Shown here: positions 10,680-22,285 of the stretch, piece after piece
How the letters are laid out: each line of letters opens with the position of its first letter
How positions within the stretch are numbered: position 1 is the first letter of the stretch
DNA from: Nicotiana tabacum
Taxonomy: Eukaryota > Streptophyta > Magnoliopsida > Solanales > Solanaceae
DNA length: 64,000 nucleotides
Direction: 5' to 3'
Assembly: GCF_000715075.1 (NCBI RefSeq)
Contig: NC_134096.1
Span: 41,489,804-41,553,803, forward strand
Position numbers and translations under genes: made by a program
The notes under the pieces: model-generated
What the model saw: only the letters and a program-made list of their open reading frames with translations
What the model was told of the DNA's origin: nothing
Databases searched by the model: none

Positions 10680-11540
10680 GTTAGTTTGAAAGGTAATTTT
10701 TAAGTTTGACCGAGAGTTGACTTTGATGATATCGAGTTTGAATTGTTGTTTCGGGAGTTGTAATAGGTTCGATATGTCATTTGGAACTTGCATGCAAAAT
10801 TTGGATTCAATTCGGATTGGTTAGGCTTGAGTCAGACGCTTGATTTTTAGTTTGAAGTTTATGAACTAAAGAGATTGATCTTGATTGACGTTTCATGGTT
10901 TTGATATTAATATGTGTGATTTGAGGCCTCATATAGGTCCGTGATATGTTTTGAGACTTGTTGGTTTGTCCGTACGAGGTCCCGAGGGGCTCGAGTGAGT
11001 TTCGGGGTGATTTTAGACCATTTATAGGCCATTTTTAGTTGCTGGTTATTGGCTACAAGAGTGTACATTGCGACCACGGACTTTGGGTGGCATTCACGAA
11101 GAGCAAAATGAGAACAAGGTCCTGTGAATCGCGTTCGTAAAGAAGAAATTTTGTTGTCACTGAGTCGACTTTGGAATCTTATATCTTGTAATCTATATGA
11201 AATTTGGAGATAATTCAAAATGAAAGTTGTAGCCCTTTGTGTTTAATTTTCAGAAAATCAAATCATTTTTCATTTGGAATTTTGTACAAAAAGTTAGGGC
11301 TGATAAACTATAGGCTATCTGAGAAAAGTTTGGGAAGAGTAATGGAAATTTGTTTAAAGCACGCGATCACGAAGGGTACCTCTAGAGCAATGTTTAAAGT
11401 ACTCTATTTCAAAGGAATTGGTAATTTTATCATATTTTGAGCTATGAAGCCCGGATTTGGGCGATTTTGGAGACGATTATCACCACACGGATTGAGGTGA
11501 GTGTTTTCTACTCAGTTTGATTATATTTCATGATTCTATC
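10680..11540 (+). repeat. Eroded gypsy LTR, plus strand
   Basis: It matches the first third of the LARD LTR in order: 'gtttgaccg', 'gagttgacttt', 'gaggcctcatataggtccgtg', 'ggtcccgaggggctcg' (compare 57650-57665) and 'gaggtgagtgttttctactc'. It is too diverged to place ends. Confidence 0.6.
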
Positions 11541-11904
11541 ATCGATTTTTGTATTTGGATTATGAACCGTATGAGGTTGTTGACTTTTTAGTACTAGTAT
11601 AGTATACATAATATATATATATATATATATATATATTATGGGTAGGGCCTTGTTCCGACCACAGTATGTCCATCAATAGAGGCTTGTGGATATATGGTGT
11701 TAGTCAATGGAGTATGTTGGGCTTGTAGGCCTTGTAGTCGAGGAGAAAAAACTTCTAATCTTCATCTGATTACAAAAATATTGATAAACATGAATAAGAA
11801 GATAACTGCAGATTACTACTATAGACTGCAAACAAGATTGGGGGGGGGGGGAGGGCAAGGTAAATACTGACAAGCTATCTATACAACCACATCAAACATG
11901 TAAT
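11541..11904. repeat. Microsatellite, LTR scrap and poly-G
   Basis: A (TA)n run at about 11608-11636 is followed by a scrap (11638-11760) with 'gggccttgttccgacc' and 'ggcttgtaggcc', similar to the chromovirus LTR near 17840-17930. A run of 12 G lies at 11840-11851. No genes. Confidence 0.55.
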
Positions 11905-12170
11905 ATAAGAGTATAAGGTTGGACTCATATTTGTTTAAGAGTTCGGAATTTGTGAGTTTTGTCGGGTTCCGGGGTGCGAGCTCGGGGTTGATGTTTTGGG
12001 TTGACTTTGCATATTTGATTCAAGACATTAGATTTATCATTTGGAATTGTTTGCAATGGATTCTATTGATGATATTAAGTTGCTTTGTCTATATTCGAGT
12101 CACTCGAGGGCCGATTCGTGCAGGAATAACTTTTTGGAGTATTGATTTCCGTGTTTTGAGGTAAGTAACA
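11905..12170 (+). repeat. Eroded gypsy LTR piece abutting 18S rDNA
   Basis: Words such as 'ggttggactcata', 'tttgtgagttttgt' and 'atttggaattgtttgc' match the LARD LTR at 58380-58520. The match ends with 'gaggtaagtaac', where the rDNA fragment starts. Confidence 0.65.
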
Positions 12171-12225
12171 AAGCATGGGATAACATTATAGGATTTTGGT
12201 CCTATTACGTTGGCCTTCTGGATCA

Positions 12226-12259
<34 letters not shown>

Positions 12260-12279
12260 ACATTTCATAGTAAGAGGTA

Positions 12280-12327
<48 letters not shown>

Positions 12328-12355
12328 ACATGTTTTCATTAATCAAGAACGAAAT

Positions 12356-12386
<31 letters not shown>

Positions 12387-12480
12387 AAGTCTCAACCATA
12401 AACGATGTCGACCAGGAATCGGCAGATGTTGCTTTTTGGACTCCGCCGAAACCTTATGAGAAATCAAAGTTTTTGGGTTT

Positions 12481-12515
<35 letters not shown>

Positions 12516-12709
12516 AAATTGACGGAAGGGAACCACCAGGAGTGGAGCCTGCGGTGAAACTTACCAGGTCTAGACACAGTATGGATTGACAGACCGAGAG
12601 CTCTTTCTTGATTCTATGGGTGGTGGTGCATGACCGTTCTTAGTTGGTGGAATGATTTTTCTGGTTAATTCCGTTAACAAACGAGACCTCAGCCTTCTAA
12701 CTAACAATG
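12171..12709 (+). pseudogene. 18S rRNA gene fragment
   Basis: About 540 bp corresponds to the middle to 3' third of a plant cytoplasmic 18S rRNA. It begins near 'agcatgggataacat' and runs through 'atgaaagacgaacaactgcg', 'cgaagacgatcagatacc' and 'ttaaagaaattgacgg' to 'acgagacctcagcc'. It has many substitutions at positions that are invariant in functional rRNA and a net loss of about 20 nt after 'gagcctgcgg' (near 12552), so it is a dead fragment. Both flanks are LTR relics. Open frames inside it are accidental. Confidence 0.96.
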
Positions 12710-13010
12710 CAGCCTCAAATCAAGGTTAGACCCAACACTTACCTCACTCCGCAATCAACTCAAAATTCAACCACAACCTTGCCTTTCTAACAAGCCTCCA
12801 AACCAACAAAATCTAGCAAATTATTGACCAAACGATTCAAAATAAGCTTTAGAAACTACTCATGAATGAAAGAGGTTCAATTTAGATCATTATTGAAAAA
12901 GTCAACAAAAGTCAACCCCGAGCTTGCTTGGTCAAAATCCAAGGTTCGAACCAAAACTCGATCACCCATTCACCCCCGAGCCTGGTTATGCAATTTAATT
13001 TGAAATTCCA
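12710..13010 (-). repeat. Eroded gypsy LTR, minus strand
   Basis: It reads on the minus strand with 'gaggtaagtgttgggtc' close to the rDNA junction, and further in contains 'aaaagtcaaccccgagc', which recurs as similar words at 39655 and 43205. No coding sequence. Confidence 0.5.
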
Positions 13011-13289
13011 ATAAATAGTAACTTCAAGTAAGGGACTCAACGATTAAATAATGAATAAGGAATAGAGAGAACAATAACTTCAACTAAACATGTAAAGACA
13101 ATTAGCAAGTAAGAGTTAAGACAAGTATTAATGATGACAAATAAAGCATGTGAAGATAGACTAATGATGATGAATATAACATAATATGGCAACTCAATTA
13201 AAGACATGGAAGGAATATACATAGCTAAAATCGGTCAGTTACCACATTTACCAAATAGACAACCATGGTCATTTTGTTTTAAACTGAAA
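13011..13289. other. Unassigned AT-rich stretch
   Basis: I see no repeat, gene or RNA here. Confidence 0.4.
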
Positions 13290-14186
13290 TTCTTCTTTCT
13301 AGCTCTTTCTCCGGATCTTCTTCAAACCCCTCTTTGTCATCATTGAACGCATACTCCTCTCCTAGTCTCCCTCTGGGTCTGTCTCAGATTCTATCTGGAT
13401 GCATTCCACTACCCGGTCATCGTCTTCAGCAGGTGGCAATATGTGATCAATGGATCCTGGAACCACTTGATGGTGAATTGAGGTAGTCATAAGGTAATGT
13501 GGCAGAATATCATGGTAGATTTTCAAAGCAACCACTGCATCCTCCAGCTAGGCTATACCCTCTCTACTTGGTCGGGCTAGCTCCTCTTCCTTATTGATCC
13601 AGACATAATATTCCGGAGTGCACCACGAGTTTTGACCCATTAGCATTCTGACCAGATCATTCTACGCTTCTTAGAGCCTTCTTATCCTAGGGATTGGAAT
13701 ATGTCCATTGTTCTAATACTCATATAGCGTTGTCCTCATCCATAGAGGCAAATCCTAGATTATCCCGAACTGTCTGAGAAACCGCAAGGGTGAGTATGGT
13801 TGGATGCCCTCAAGTCCGATCAACTTAATGAAGTATTTCTGGGGAGTCCTTAAGATTTCCCTCCCACCTAACCATGATAGCTTTCAGTTGACCCATTCTC
13901 CACTTAGAATAGTCAGCATTTCCCTCCATTCTTCTTGCCCATATGGGGAGACCCAATGTCTCATCCGCTAGTTGTGGCTGTGGATCATGTTACTGACGCC
14001 CACAAAGTAGTCAATGGTGGCCTCTGACTTGAAGATATGTTTTGTAGCCCAGATCTGAAGTAGCATATTACAACCTTTAAAGAAATCATAACCTCGTGCA
14101 CATGCAGACAAAGCCCTTAGAATTGCGATGTAATTCTTGGAGCTGGGTACCTTATCTTCTTCGCGTTCACGACAGGTTGACCGCAT
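13290..14186 (-). pseudogene. DUF7745-like retroelement-associated protein, decayed
   Basis: The minus-strand translation, with several stops, reads in order NYIAILRALSACARGYDFFKG, LLQIWATKHI, YFVGVSNMIHSHN, LIGLEGIQPYSPLRFLRQFG, LVRMLMGQNSWCTPEYYVW and then an acidic tail. The 'LIGLxGxxxYSPLxxLRQFG' pattern is what I associate with the plant DUF7745 family, which is abundant in Solanaceae and linked to retroelements. That assignment is from memory. The longest open piece is 13968-14186. In-frame stops and no credible promoter argue against function. Confidence 0.6.
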
Positions 14187-14602
14187 TCGCGTTGTGTTAG
14201 GGCTGGTCTTCTACGCGTTCGCGTTCATGTTTGCGTCTGCTTATATGCATTTGCGTCTAATTCTATGCATTCACATTGTGTTGGGTTGAGCTGAATAGGT
14301 TGATGGTTTATTCTTCGTGTTCGCAATTTTCTTCTCGCATTCGCGTAGGTCTGTCAGCTATGTACATCATGTTTGTGATGCTTGTGTCGCGAACATGTAG
14401 AGTTAATTGAGGCAGTGTAATTTTGTTCATCGCGAACGCATGGATTGTTCCGCGTTCGTGAAGTGATCTCCTAGGCAGTGCATATAAGTACTCTATTTTT
14501 GCACTTTGAGTCATTTTATCAAATTTTGAGCTATGGAGCTCAGATTTGGACTATATTGGAGGCACTCTTCATGTACCACATAAACTCCATATGATATTTG
14601 TC
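14187..14602 (+). repeat. LTR relic with CGCGTTCGCG-type cassette
   Basis: A patch of repeated GCGTTCGCG/CGCATTCGCG words (about 14155-14460) is followed by 'tttgagctatggagctcag', matching the LARD LTR at 58150-58175. It runs into the accD fragment. Confidence 0.65.
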
Positions 14603-14974
14603 TTGCATGCGGAGGGAAGTTTGAGCTTGATGCAAATGGATAAAATATCATCTGCTTTATATGATTATTCATTAAATAAAAATTTATTTTATGTATCAAT
14701 CCTTACATCTCTGACAACTGGTAGAGTGACATCAAGTTTTGGTATGTTGGGGGATATCATTATTGCCAAACCCAATGCCTACATTGCATTTTCAGGTAAA
14801 AGAGTAATTGAACAAACATTGAATAAAACAGTACCCGAAGGTTCACAAGCAACTGAATACTTATTCCAGAAGGGTTTATTCAACCTAATTGTACCACGTA
14901 ATCTTTTAAAAAGCATTCTGAGTGAGTTATTTAAGATCCACGCCTTTTTTACTTTGAATCAAAAGTCAAGCATG
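14603..14974 (+). pseudogene. accD: accD 3' end, copy 1 (plastid-derived)
   Basis: This encodes about the last 120 residues of the plastid acetyl-CoA carboxylase carboxyltransferase beta subunit, with the words [51 protein letters not shown] and [10 protein letters not shown]. In plastids the protein works in fatty-acid synthesis. Here only the C-terminal part is present. The frame is open from 14546 to 15019, but its start lies in LTR sequence and the zinc-ribbon and most of the carboxyltransferase domain are absent. It is embedded in transposon debris, so I read it as a nuclear plastid-DNA insertion (NUPT). Confidence 0.95.
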
Positions 14975-15296
14975 ACCACGCACGACGGGTACTATTTGCA
15001 TCATTTCGAGTTGATTTGATAGGAATCGGACGTGCAGAAGTGTTTCTAGAAGCTCTTGTGTTTCATGATTTAATTCATGTGTTTTGGAGTCCAATTCATG
15101 ATTCTAGATGTTATTTTTGTGTTTTGATCATGCGAGCAAGTTCATATGATGTTTTTAGACTTGTTTGGATGTAAGCTCATTGTTCGAATACTTTGCACAA
15201 TGAACTAGCGTAGACCTAAAGATTCAACTTCTAGGCGATTGACATGTTTTGCTTTTTATAAAGATCATATTTTAGGCAGTAGAGTTGAATCTATAA
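14975..15296 (+). repeat. LTR-derived 3' flank duplicated with accD
   Basis: The sequence after accD ('gagttgatttgataggaat', 'agaagtgtttctagaagctc', 'tttaggcagtagagttgaat') reappears after accD copy 2 at 34050-34376. Its first part is gypsy LTR sequence, also visible inverted at 4510-4735 and direct at 39780-39985. Confidence 0.85.
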
Positions 15297-15596
15297 ATGA
15301 GGTGGCCATTTATGTGGTATATGAAGTAGGCTAGGCTTCCTATATTTGATATGAGATTGGAGCGTCGAAGACACCTGGTATATCACCCTACTTACAGTCA
15401 CTACATCTCCATATTTAAAGTTGTTTCTTCTTTTCCACAGCTCCCATACAATTTCCTTAGATAACCACATACATAAACCATGCCGTGCAAACATCAAAAG
15501 AACATGTGATACCAAAAATGAGGCCATGCTTTTAGGTTTACATTTTCCCTGCCATGACTTGGAGGAATATACAACCATGCGTCGTGTACCATGCAC
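15291..15596 (-). pseudogene. LINE (non-LTR retrotransposon) ORF2 fragment
   Basis: The minus-strand frame contains [16 protein letters not shown] and VSRVIYQV, the linker between reverse transcriptase and RNase H-like region in plant LINEs. Catalytic domains are missing. About 120 bp further left of the second accD copy (15597-15718) cannot be assigned. Confidence 0.7.
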
Positions 15597-15718
15597 CAGT
15601 GCACCATTTGCCCAACCAAGATGGTGTACAACCTACATGTCTTTGGGTGTGACCTATGATGCTGGACTATGTCGCTGGGGGCGGTCAATGTCTGTGGCCC
15701 GTGGCAAGGCACTTCAAG

Positions 15719-15862
15719 TTTATGTATCAATCCTTACATCTACGACAACTGGTGGAGTGGAAACAAGTTTTGGTATGTTGGGGGATATCATTATTGCCGA
15801 ACCCAATGCCTACATTGCATTTGTAGGTAAAAGAGTAATTGAACAAACATTGAATAAAATAA
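15719..15862 (+). pseudogene. accD: accD 3' end, copy 2, left part
   Basis: Forty-eight codons (YVSILTS to EQTLNK) match copy 1. The fragment begins abruptly after LINE-adjacent sequence and is cut at 15862 by the 18-kb LTR element. It continues at 33903. The last five bases, AATAA, are the proposed left target-site copy. Confidence 0.93.
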
Positions 15863-18172
15863 TGTTACACCATGTGTGTCCCAATATGACGTATAATGAA
15901 TATAAGACTTGTTAATAATGATTTAAATAGGTTTAAAGTCATAATATGACTATATATGATGTTTGGATAGAAAATATAAAGTTTGGAAAAAGTCAGATTT
16001 AAGTTGCGGAAAAACCGAATAAGGATTTGCCTTGTAACAGAGCTTTTTGAGCAATACATTTTGTGTGTTATATAGGGTCTCTTTTGGGACATATTATAAA
16101 CCAAATTTAAGGCCTTGGAATTTAGTTTCCAACGCTCTTAACCGTTCGTTCATATGACATTCAGATAAAAAGATATAAGCGTCGGAAGATGGGCCAATGA
16201 GAGGGTGCCAAGCTAGCACCTCTTTCACTTTTCCAAACTTCATATATATAGGTCTTAGGCCGTGTTTATCTTCATTTTTCCATATAACACGACCCGGATA
16301 ACATCCATAAACATACCCATAAGCTCTCTTCTAGAGTTTCAAAGGATATTAACATCCTGGGCACAAAATCAAGAAGCGATAACATTAGAACGATCCCTAC
16401 GACGTAAGTATCGCTATATCACCTCTCTTTTTCTTTGCAGTTTGAGTTTTTGAAGGTACTTAATAGTTAGGAAAACGTCTACTTTCTGTATTTAAGCTTT
16501 TATATATCAAAGAAGGTTGATAAATTCGTTTCCTAATAGTTAGAACTCACAGGACGATGATCGGAAGCCTTGAGTTTGATTTATTTCACTTTTAGTGGAC
16601 TGTTTTGTAGTCCACCCGTATTGGCCTATTGTGCTAAAGATTTATGGAGTTTGGAAGGATTAAGGGAGTGGAGAAACTCCACATGTGGTAGGGTAGTAGG
16701 CTGGTCGCTCGTCGTTGCAATTTCAGGTTAATTGATAACTTATTGATTGGGTGTGTTATGGTATATTTGGGGGTTTTGTTGTATTGAAGGTCCCGAATTG
16801 TAGTTGGGTTATTTTTGAGTTGCTGATTATATTGTATTTGTATCTCGCCTATAGTAGGCTTTAGGGAGAAGTGAAATCAGGGGAAATGCTGACCGTTTTA
16901 TTTTAGAATCGAGTTATCATTTGAGATACACGATATACCACCGCCATCTAAGTTGTACACGTATTTCTTTGTTATAAGGTTGGCGCGCTAGTTGTCATAA
17001 GATTGTTGTTGAGCTGCATTGACGACTTGAGGTATGTTAAGGCTATCCATTCTTTCCTTTTGGCATGATCCATATTATACAAATGAAACGTGCAAACGCA
17101 GAACTTTCATTAATGACTCTATTCATAGAATTACTAGGGGTGCCTATGTTCTTGATTCCCCATGCGTCCTATTATTATATCTTCTGTTCATGGGTATCAG
17201 AAAAATACGTAAGTTGCTAAAGTTTATCCGAAGGCATATTGATGTTATGACATTTCGAGAAATCTTACTGACTTACTTCATTATACATTGCATTCATTTA
17301 TACATTTACATTGACCCATGACCAGATGATGTTATATACGCGTATATTATATGTATATGTATATGGGATATGGGGAAAGGTTATGGCGTTATATACGCAC
17401 CACCACCTGATCAGCTGGTATAAGTTGATGATTTCACCCACAGTGGCTAAGATGATATGATGGGATGCCCTCAGAGGCTTGATGATGTTATGTACGCATA
17501 TACCTATGCATGGTATGGCATTTATACGCACATGCATGACATTATAAATTTTTCATGATTCATAGAGCTATTCAGAATTACAGGTTGAGTTCTTTACTCC
17601 CTACTTCTTTCATGTCTTTTATATACTACTTTAATGCCTTACATACTCGGTACTTTATTTGTACTGACGTCCCTTTTGCCTGGGGACGCTACGTTTCATG
17701 CCCGCAGGTTCCGATAGATAGGTTGAGAGTTCTCCTAGTAGGCTATCAGCTGAGCGGAAGGTGTTTGTGCACTCCACTTGCTCCGGAGTTGCCTATTTGG
17801 TCAGTATGATTTGAATATGTATTTATTGGTATGGCGGGGCCCTGTCCCGACCTTTATGACATTTATATACTCTTATAGGCTTGTAGACAAATATCATGTA
17901 TATGGATATTTGTATGGCCTTATCGTCCTATGTTTTGAGTATACAAATGATCATGTCGGCCTTATAGGTCCGTATGTCACATGTATAAGTTTCTATATCA
18001 TGTTGGGTCATCTTATGTCTAGTATTCCCTTATGTTTTATTTCCGTTGTCTCATGACATCCCTTTTTGGCCCACTTACCCATGACGGTATGATAAGAAAG
18101 ATATGTTATATTGGTACTCGGCTGAATAAGGCACCGAGTGCCCGTTGCGGCCCTGCAGTTTGGGTCATGAAA
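15863..18172 (+). repeat. 5' LTR of the 18-kb chromovirus
   Basis: It starts TGTTACACC and ends near 'gggtcatgaaa' (decayed from 'gggtcgtgaca' in the 3' LTR). From 15932 it is closely similar to 31672 onward. Confidence 0.88.
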
Positions 18173-18176
18173 AAAG

Positions 18177-18188
18177 TGGCATCAGAGC
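18177..18188 (+). other. Primer-binding site (tRNA-iMet type)
   Basis: TGGCATCAGAGC differs at one base from the canonical TGGTATCAGAGC and lies directly after the LTR. Confidence 0.85.
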
Positions 18189-19020
18189 AGTTCTGTCCTA
18201 AAGAGTCTACAAGCCGTATCTAATAGAGTCTTGTTTATGGGTGTGTTGTGCACCACACTTATAAGTAGGAGACTACATGTCATTTAGGACTGTCACTCTT
18301 TCTTCTTACTCTAGATCGTGTGGTAGAGCTCAGTTGTAAGAAATGCAAACTCTTTAATTCTATTTTATTCATTATACAACAACATCTACATCCAGAAAGA
18401 CAGTTGGTAAGAGATTGAATGTGGATGTGGAAGAGTTAAGTCAGATGAACTCAATTTTGCGTCATGCTTATGATGAGTAAATGTAAGGTCTTCAGTAGAT
18501 TATGTGTGTACTACGACGTGTAAGCTTCTTGATAAGGAGCCCTAAGGCATGAATATCTATATACTCCTATGGTAAAAAGCAACGAGAGAATCAGAAGGTA
18601 GATACAAGTTTCAACAAGTAAAATGAGTAAGGTGAAGAAGGATACGAGGCACCCAGTTAGTAAAGATTACCTGTATTTACAATTCAATCAGAGAAATATA
18701 AGCATTCTGAGTTACTTTCAATAGCAACAGAGATATATACACTTGACAACACCGGCCTCAGTTATGCCCTATGAGAGCTAACATGTATAGTTTAAGAGAA
18801 AGACAGTATATTAGGATCCAGCTGGGGTTAGAGTAACCCAAAATTATGGATGGATTGTTATCATTAGCTCACATTTTCGAAGGATATTGCAAACGTGGAA
18901 ATAGTTCTCCTTGTGAGACACCCAGATGGTGCACTCTAGAATAGTACAGTCAGATATGAATACTAGAATGTTCAAAAATTTCAGAAGATAGGCAGTGGAA
19001 TCCTAGAAGGGATGAATATT
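18189..19020 (+). other. Leader and decayed gag region, no coding sequence recognised
   Basis: The first ~110 bp ('gagtctacaagccgt', 'atgggtgtgttgtgcaccac') is shared with the compact element's leader at 36596-36660. The rest has many stops and no gag motif. The nested element starts at 19021. Confidence 0.6.
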
Positions 19021-22000
19021 TGTCATGCCACAAACTCGGGGAGCGCGACTGGCGCTCAACTGAGTGAACCCGACCGAGCAAGCCTGTTGGATTTCCTTCT
19101 ACCCAAACTCATCCATGAATAAAGATGAGATATACTCCATTAATCAAACATTGAAAACATTTCATTAATAACTCCCATTTTATTTCCATTAGCAGCTTCT
19201 TTCATAATTTCCAAAATATTACAAGTTTATAGATATAATGAAAATATGTTTGCCAAATACCAACATTTCTAGTTCAATTCCCAACATCGAATACCACCCA
19301 CAACTTGTCTACGGAGCCTCTAAGTACAACAGAAGAGTAGTATGGAAGTGCCGGCAACAAGGCCCTGGCTATACCTTAAAACACAATGCATAACTCAAAT
19401 GACATCAGGCCAGGAATAGATTAGGGCTCATCAAAATCTGCTGAATGGAGAGTGACTGCTAACGAGGACCAAAGCTGCCCACTGATGAACTACCTGCATC
19501 CATTAAAGATGCAGCGCACCCAGCAAAAAGGACGTTAGTACATATGGAATAGTACTAGTATGTAAAGCTAACTGTCCTCTTTCAAATTATGCCAATATAA
19601 GAAAGGGAAAACCGTGGAAACAACAATCAACAACCAATGATATTCAAATGCCAAGTTAAAACATAATAATTTCCAAAATATGAAGATAACATTGTGAAGT
19701 GATAATCAAAATATGATGATAATATTATTTTTTGTTGGGAGAGATTTAGCGCAGATATATCACTGTTCAAAATTTCACCTTTTACAATACTAATATTCAC
19801 AATACCAATACCACCGTTCACAATACCAATATTCACAATAGCAATACCACCATACTTTTAGCACAGAGTTCGATCACGACCCGATCGGCTAGGCTATATC
19901 ATTAGAGACATCAACCACAATCACTATCAATACCAATACTACCGTACTTTTAGCACGGAGTCCGATCATGACCCGATCGGCTAGGCCATATTATTTGAAG
20001 ACATCAACGAAAATATCAATCACAATCTCTGTGCAAATATACCACCGCAAATCTAGCACGAAGTCCGATCACGTCCCTATTGATTAGGCTGTCTTATTTG
20101 ATGACATCAACCAAAATCACAATTTCAATTACAATTTTCAGCACAATCACCACCATGTGTGCGGCATGGTGTCCGATCACGACCCGATCGGCTAGGCTGT
20201 CTTATTTGAGACATCTACCCTTTTATATCAATCAATCTCATCCCAAATAAGAGAAATAATTTTATCACATCAATCTCATCCCAAATAAGGGAAATAATTC
20301 ACAAAAATAACATAGGTGCAAATGTATTTACCTAATCATCTTCCACATTGTATAAATCTCCACTAGTATTTTCAACTAATAATAACAATAATATTTTTTT
20401 GGCTCTTTTGGCCATTCACAAGATTCTTTATTCAAAGCACGGTGGCCATATTTGTTATTCCACACTTTCATTTCTTCCCTCTCATGTATCATCATCAAAA
20501 ATATCAACATACATATAATATTCTAGAAATCACAATTTTAAGTTCATTAGAAATGAACAATTTAAGCACAATAGATTTCTTTCTCAAAAATGGAGTAAAA
20601 TAATTGGCAATTGATGCGCAAGTTAAAATCATCAACAAATAACACACCAGTTATTCTTGACATATTTTCCCTCCAAAAGGGCAATACACAATTTTCAATC
20701 ACAAATATGTAAGAACATAAAACACATTGAAAATACTCACAAATCATAGCGTCTGTTAAAACAGTCACATATAGGCATGACTTGAGTTTATAAGCTTTTA
20801 GGCAATTCTATTTTCGAAGCCAATTTAGAATAGTTGAATCAAGGCTCATTTCATAACTTTCTCACATCATCTCATTTCATTGGCACCATTGGCCACAAGT
20901 ATAACTTTCACTTATATCAATCATCGCATTTCATATTTCTTTCACATCTTTTAATTCCAATGGCACCATTGGCCACAACTATAACTTTCACTCTTGCACA
21001 TTGGCCACACTTTATATCACAATTCACTTATTTTACTTCCAACCATCTTTATAGGTTATCAACAGTAAGACATTTCCAATCAAGACTTTAGGTACACATA
21101 TGAGCAATTAAGAGTCTTAATCATATTGATTTTTCTTACACAATTTGGAATCATAACCTTCATTTGAAATACAACTCAAAGACATAGCATTTTAATACAC
21201 ATATCATTCTTGAACACATTCTCAAAGGATAACATAATGTGTTAGGAACATTCATAACACGTTTTGAATACTTAATTCTCGACACTTTTCTTATTCGGGA
21301 CAATCGAATTTATTGGGAATAATTCGGAGCATAGAATAAGGAACTTGCGACAACCATACTTGAAACTTATGAGAACATTATTGGATTCAATTCTAAGAGA
21401 GTAGTTTAGCCAACATACCTTTTCTTGAGCTTTCCTTACATTACTACGATGTTCCGGAAATTCTAGCAACTTCAATCCTTTTAGAAACATAACAAAAGTA
21501 AACCATAATTAGGAAGATATTCATGGGTTTACCTCGCTTAAGCATTTCAACAAACACTAGGTGTGCAAATTGGTTATAGGGTTCTTCCACAAGATTTCCT
21601 TCATTTCACAACCCAATATTTACCCATTTGAGCTCAACAATCTTCCCATAAACCTTATTGGTACATGCATGTATAAATAATACTCTTACACCCAAGAATC
21701 ATACTCTTAATCAACCATCTTCTACCCAAATTTGAAGTTGAAAACTAGGGTATGGAACCTTACTTCTTAGATGAAGAACTTGAGGGATTTCTTGTTGGAT
21801 TTCAAGGCTTGGAAAAGATCTTGATGAACAAAGCACTTGAGCTTCTTCCTCTCTCTAGAACACTCTCACTTCTCTCTAAAACTATCAGATTTTTTCTCCA
21901 AAATGAGCTTCAAGGGTTATTTATCGAAGTTGGTTCGGGTTATAAAGATAGAAGAATGGATACTCCAAAATTCCGAACCGGGATATAGACCAGGCTAGAC

Positions 22001-22269
22001 ACTCTCTGTAGCGAGCTATAGACCAGGTTAGGCACGCTCTGTAGGGAGCTATAGACCAGGCTAGGCACGCTCTGCAGCAAGCTATAGACCATGCTAGGCA
22101 CGCTCTATAGCGCAGTCTAAGCGCGCTACAAGCTGGGCGACGCGAGATTGAAAAATTTCAACTTCCCACCACACTGTTCAACCCAAAAACTCCGAAAATA
22201 TAATACATTAGCCTACCTTGGCACCACGAAGCCTTAAATTACTTAGCGATTTTTTTTCGATTCCTTACA
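19021..22269 (-). repeat. 3' LTR of the nested minus-strand element (3249 bp)
   Basis: Minus-strand reading begins TGTAAGGAATCG at 22269 and ends in CATGACA at 19021. It contains four ~90-105-bp tandem units (19860-20215, each with 'gtccgatcacgacccgatcgg') and a short-unit array near its start (21985-22140). Confidence 0.9.
21985..22140. repeat. ~34-bp tandem array in LTR
   Basis: Four units around 'agctatagaccaggctaggc' and 'acgctctgtagcg'. Related LTRs carry entirely different short repeats at this place. Confidence 0.8.
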
Positions 22270-22285
22270 TTCTCCCCCGCTTAGG
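22270..22285 (-). other. Polypurine tract of nested element
   Basis: The minus strand reads CCTAAGCGGGGGAGAA immediately before the 3' LTR start. Confidence 0.8.

Noticed and set aside
12210..12589. Two plus-strand open frames
   Set aside because: They lie wholly in the 18S rDNA fragment.
14546..15019. Possible functional nuclear accD gene (157-codon open frame)
   Set aside because: Only the C-terminal part is present, the start lies in LTR sequence, there is no transit peptide or zinc ribbon, and a sister copy has a stop.
19860..20215. CRISPR-like spaced repeats
   Set aside because: Units are diverged, ~100 bp apart, part of an LTR, and the genome is a plant nucleus. These are LTR tandem repeats.
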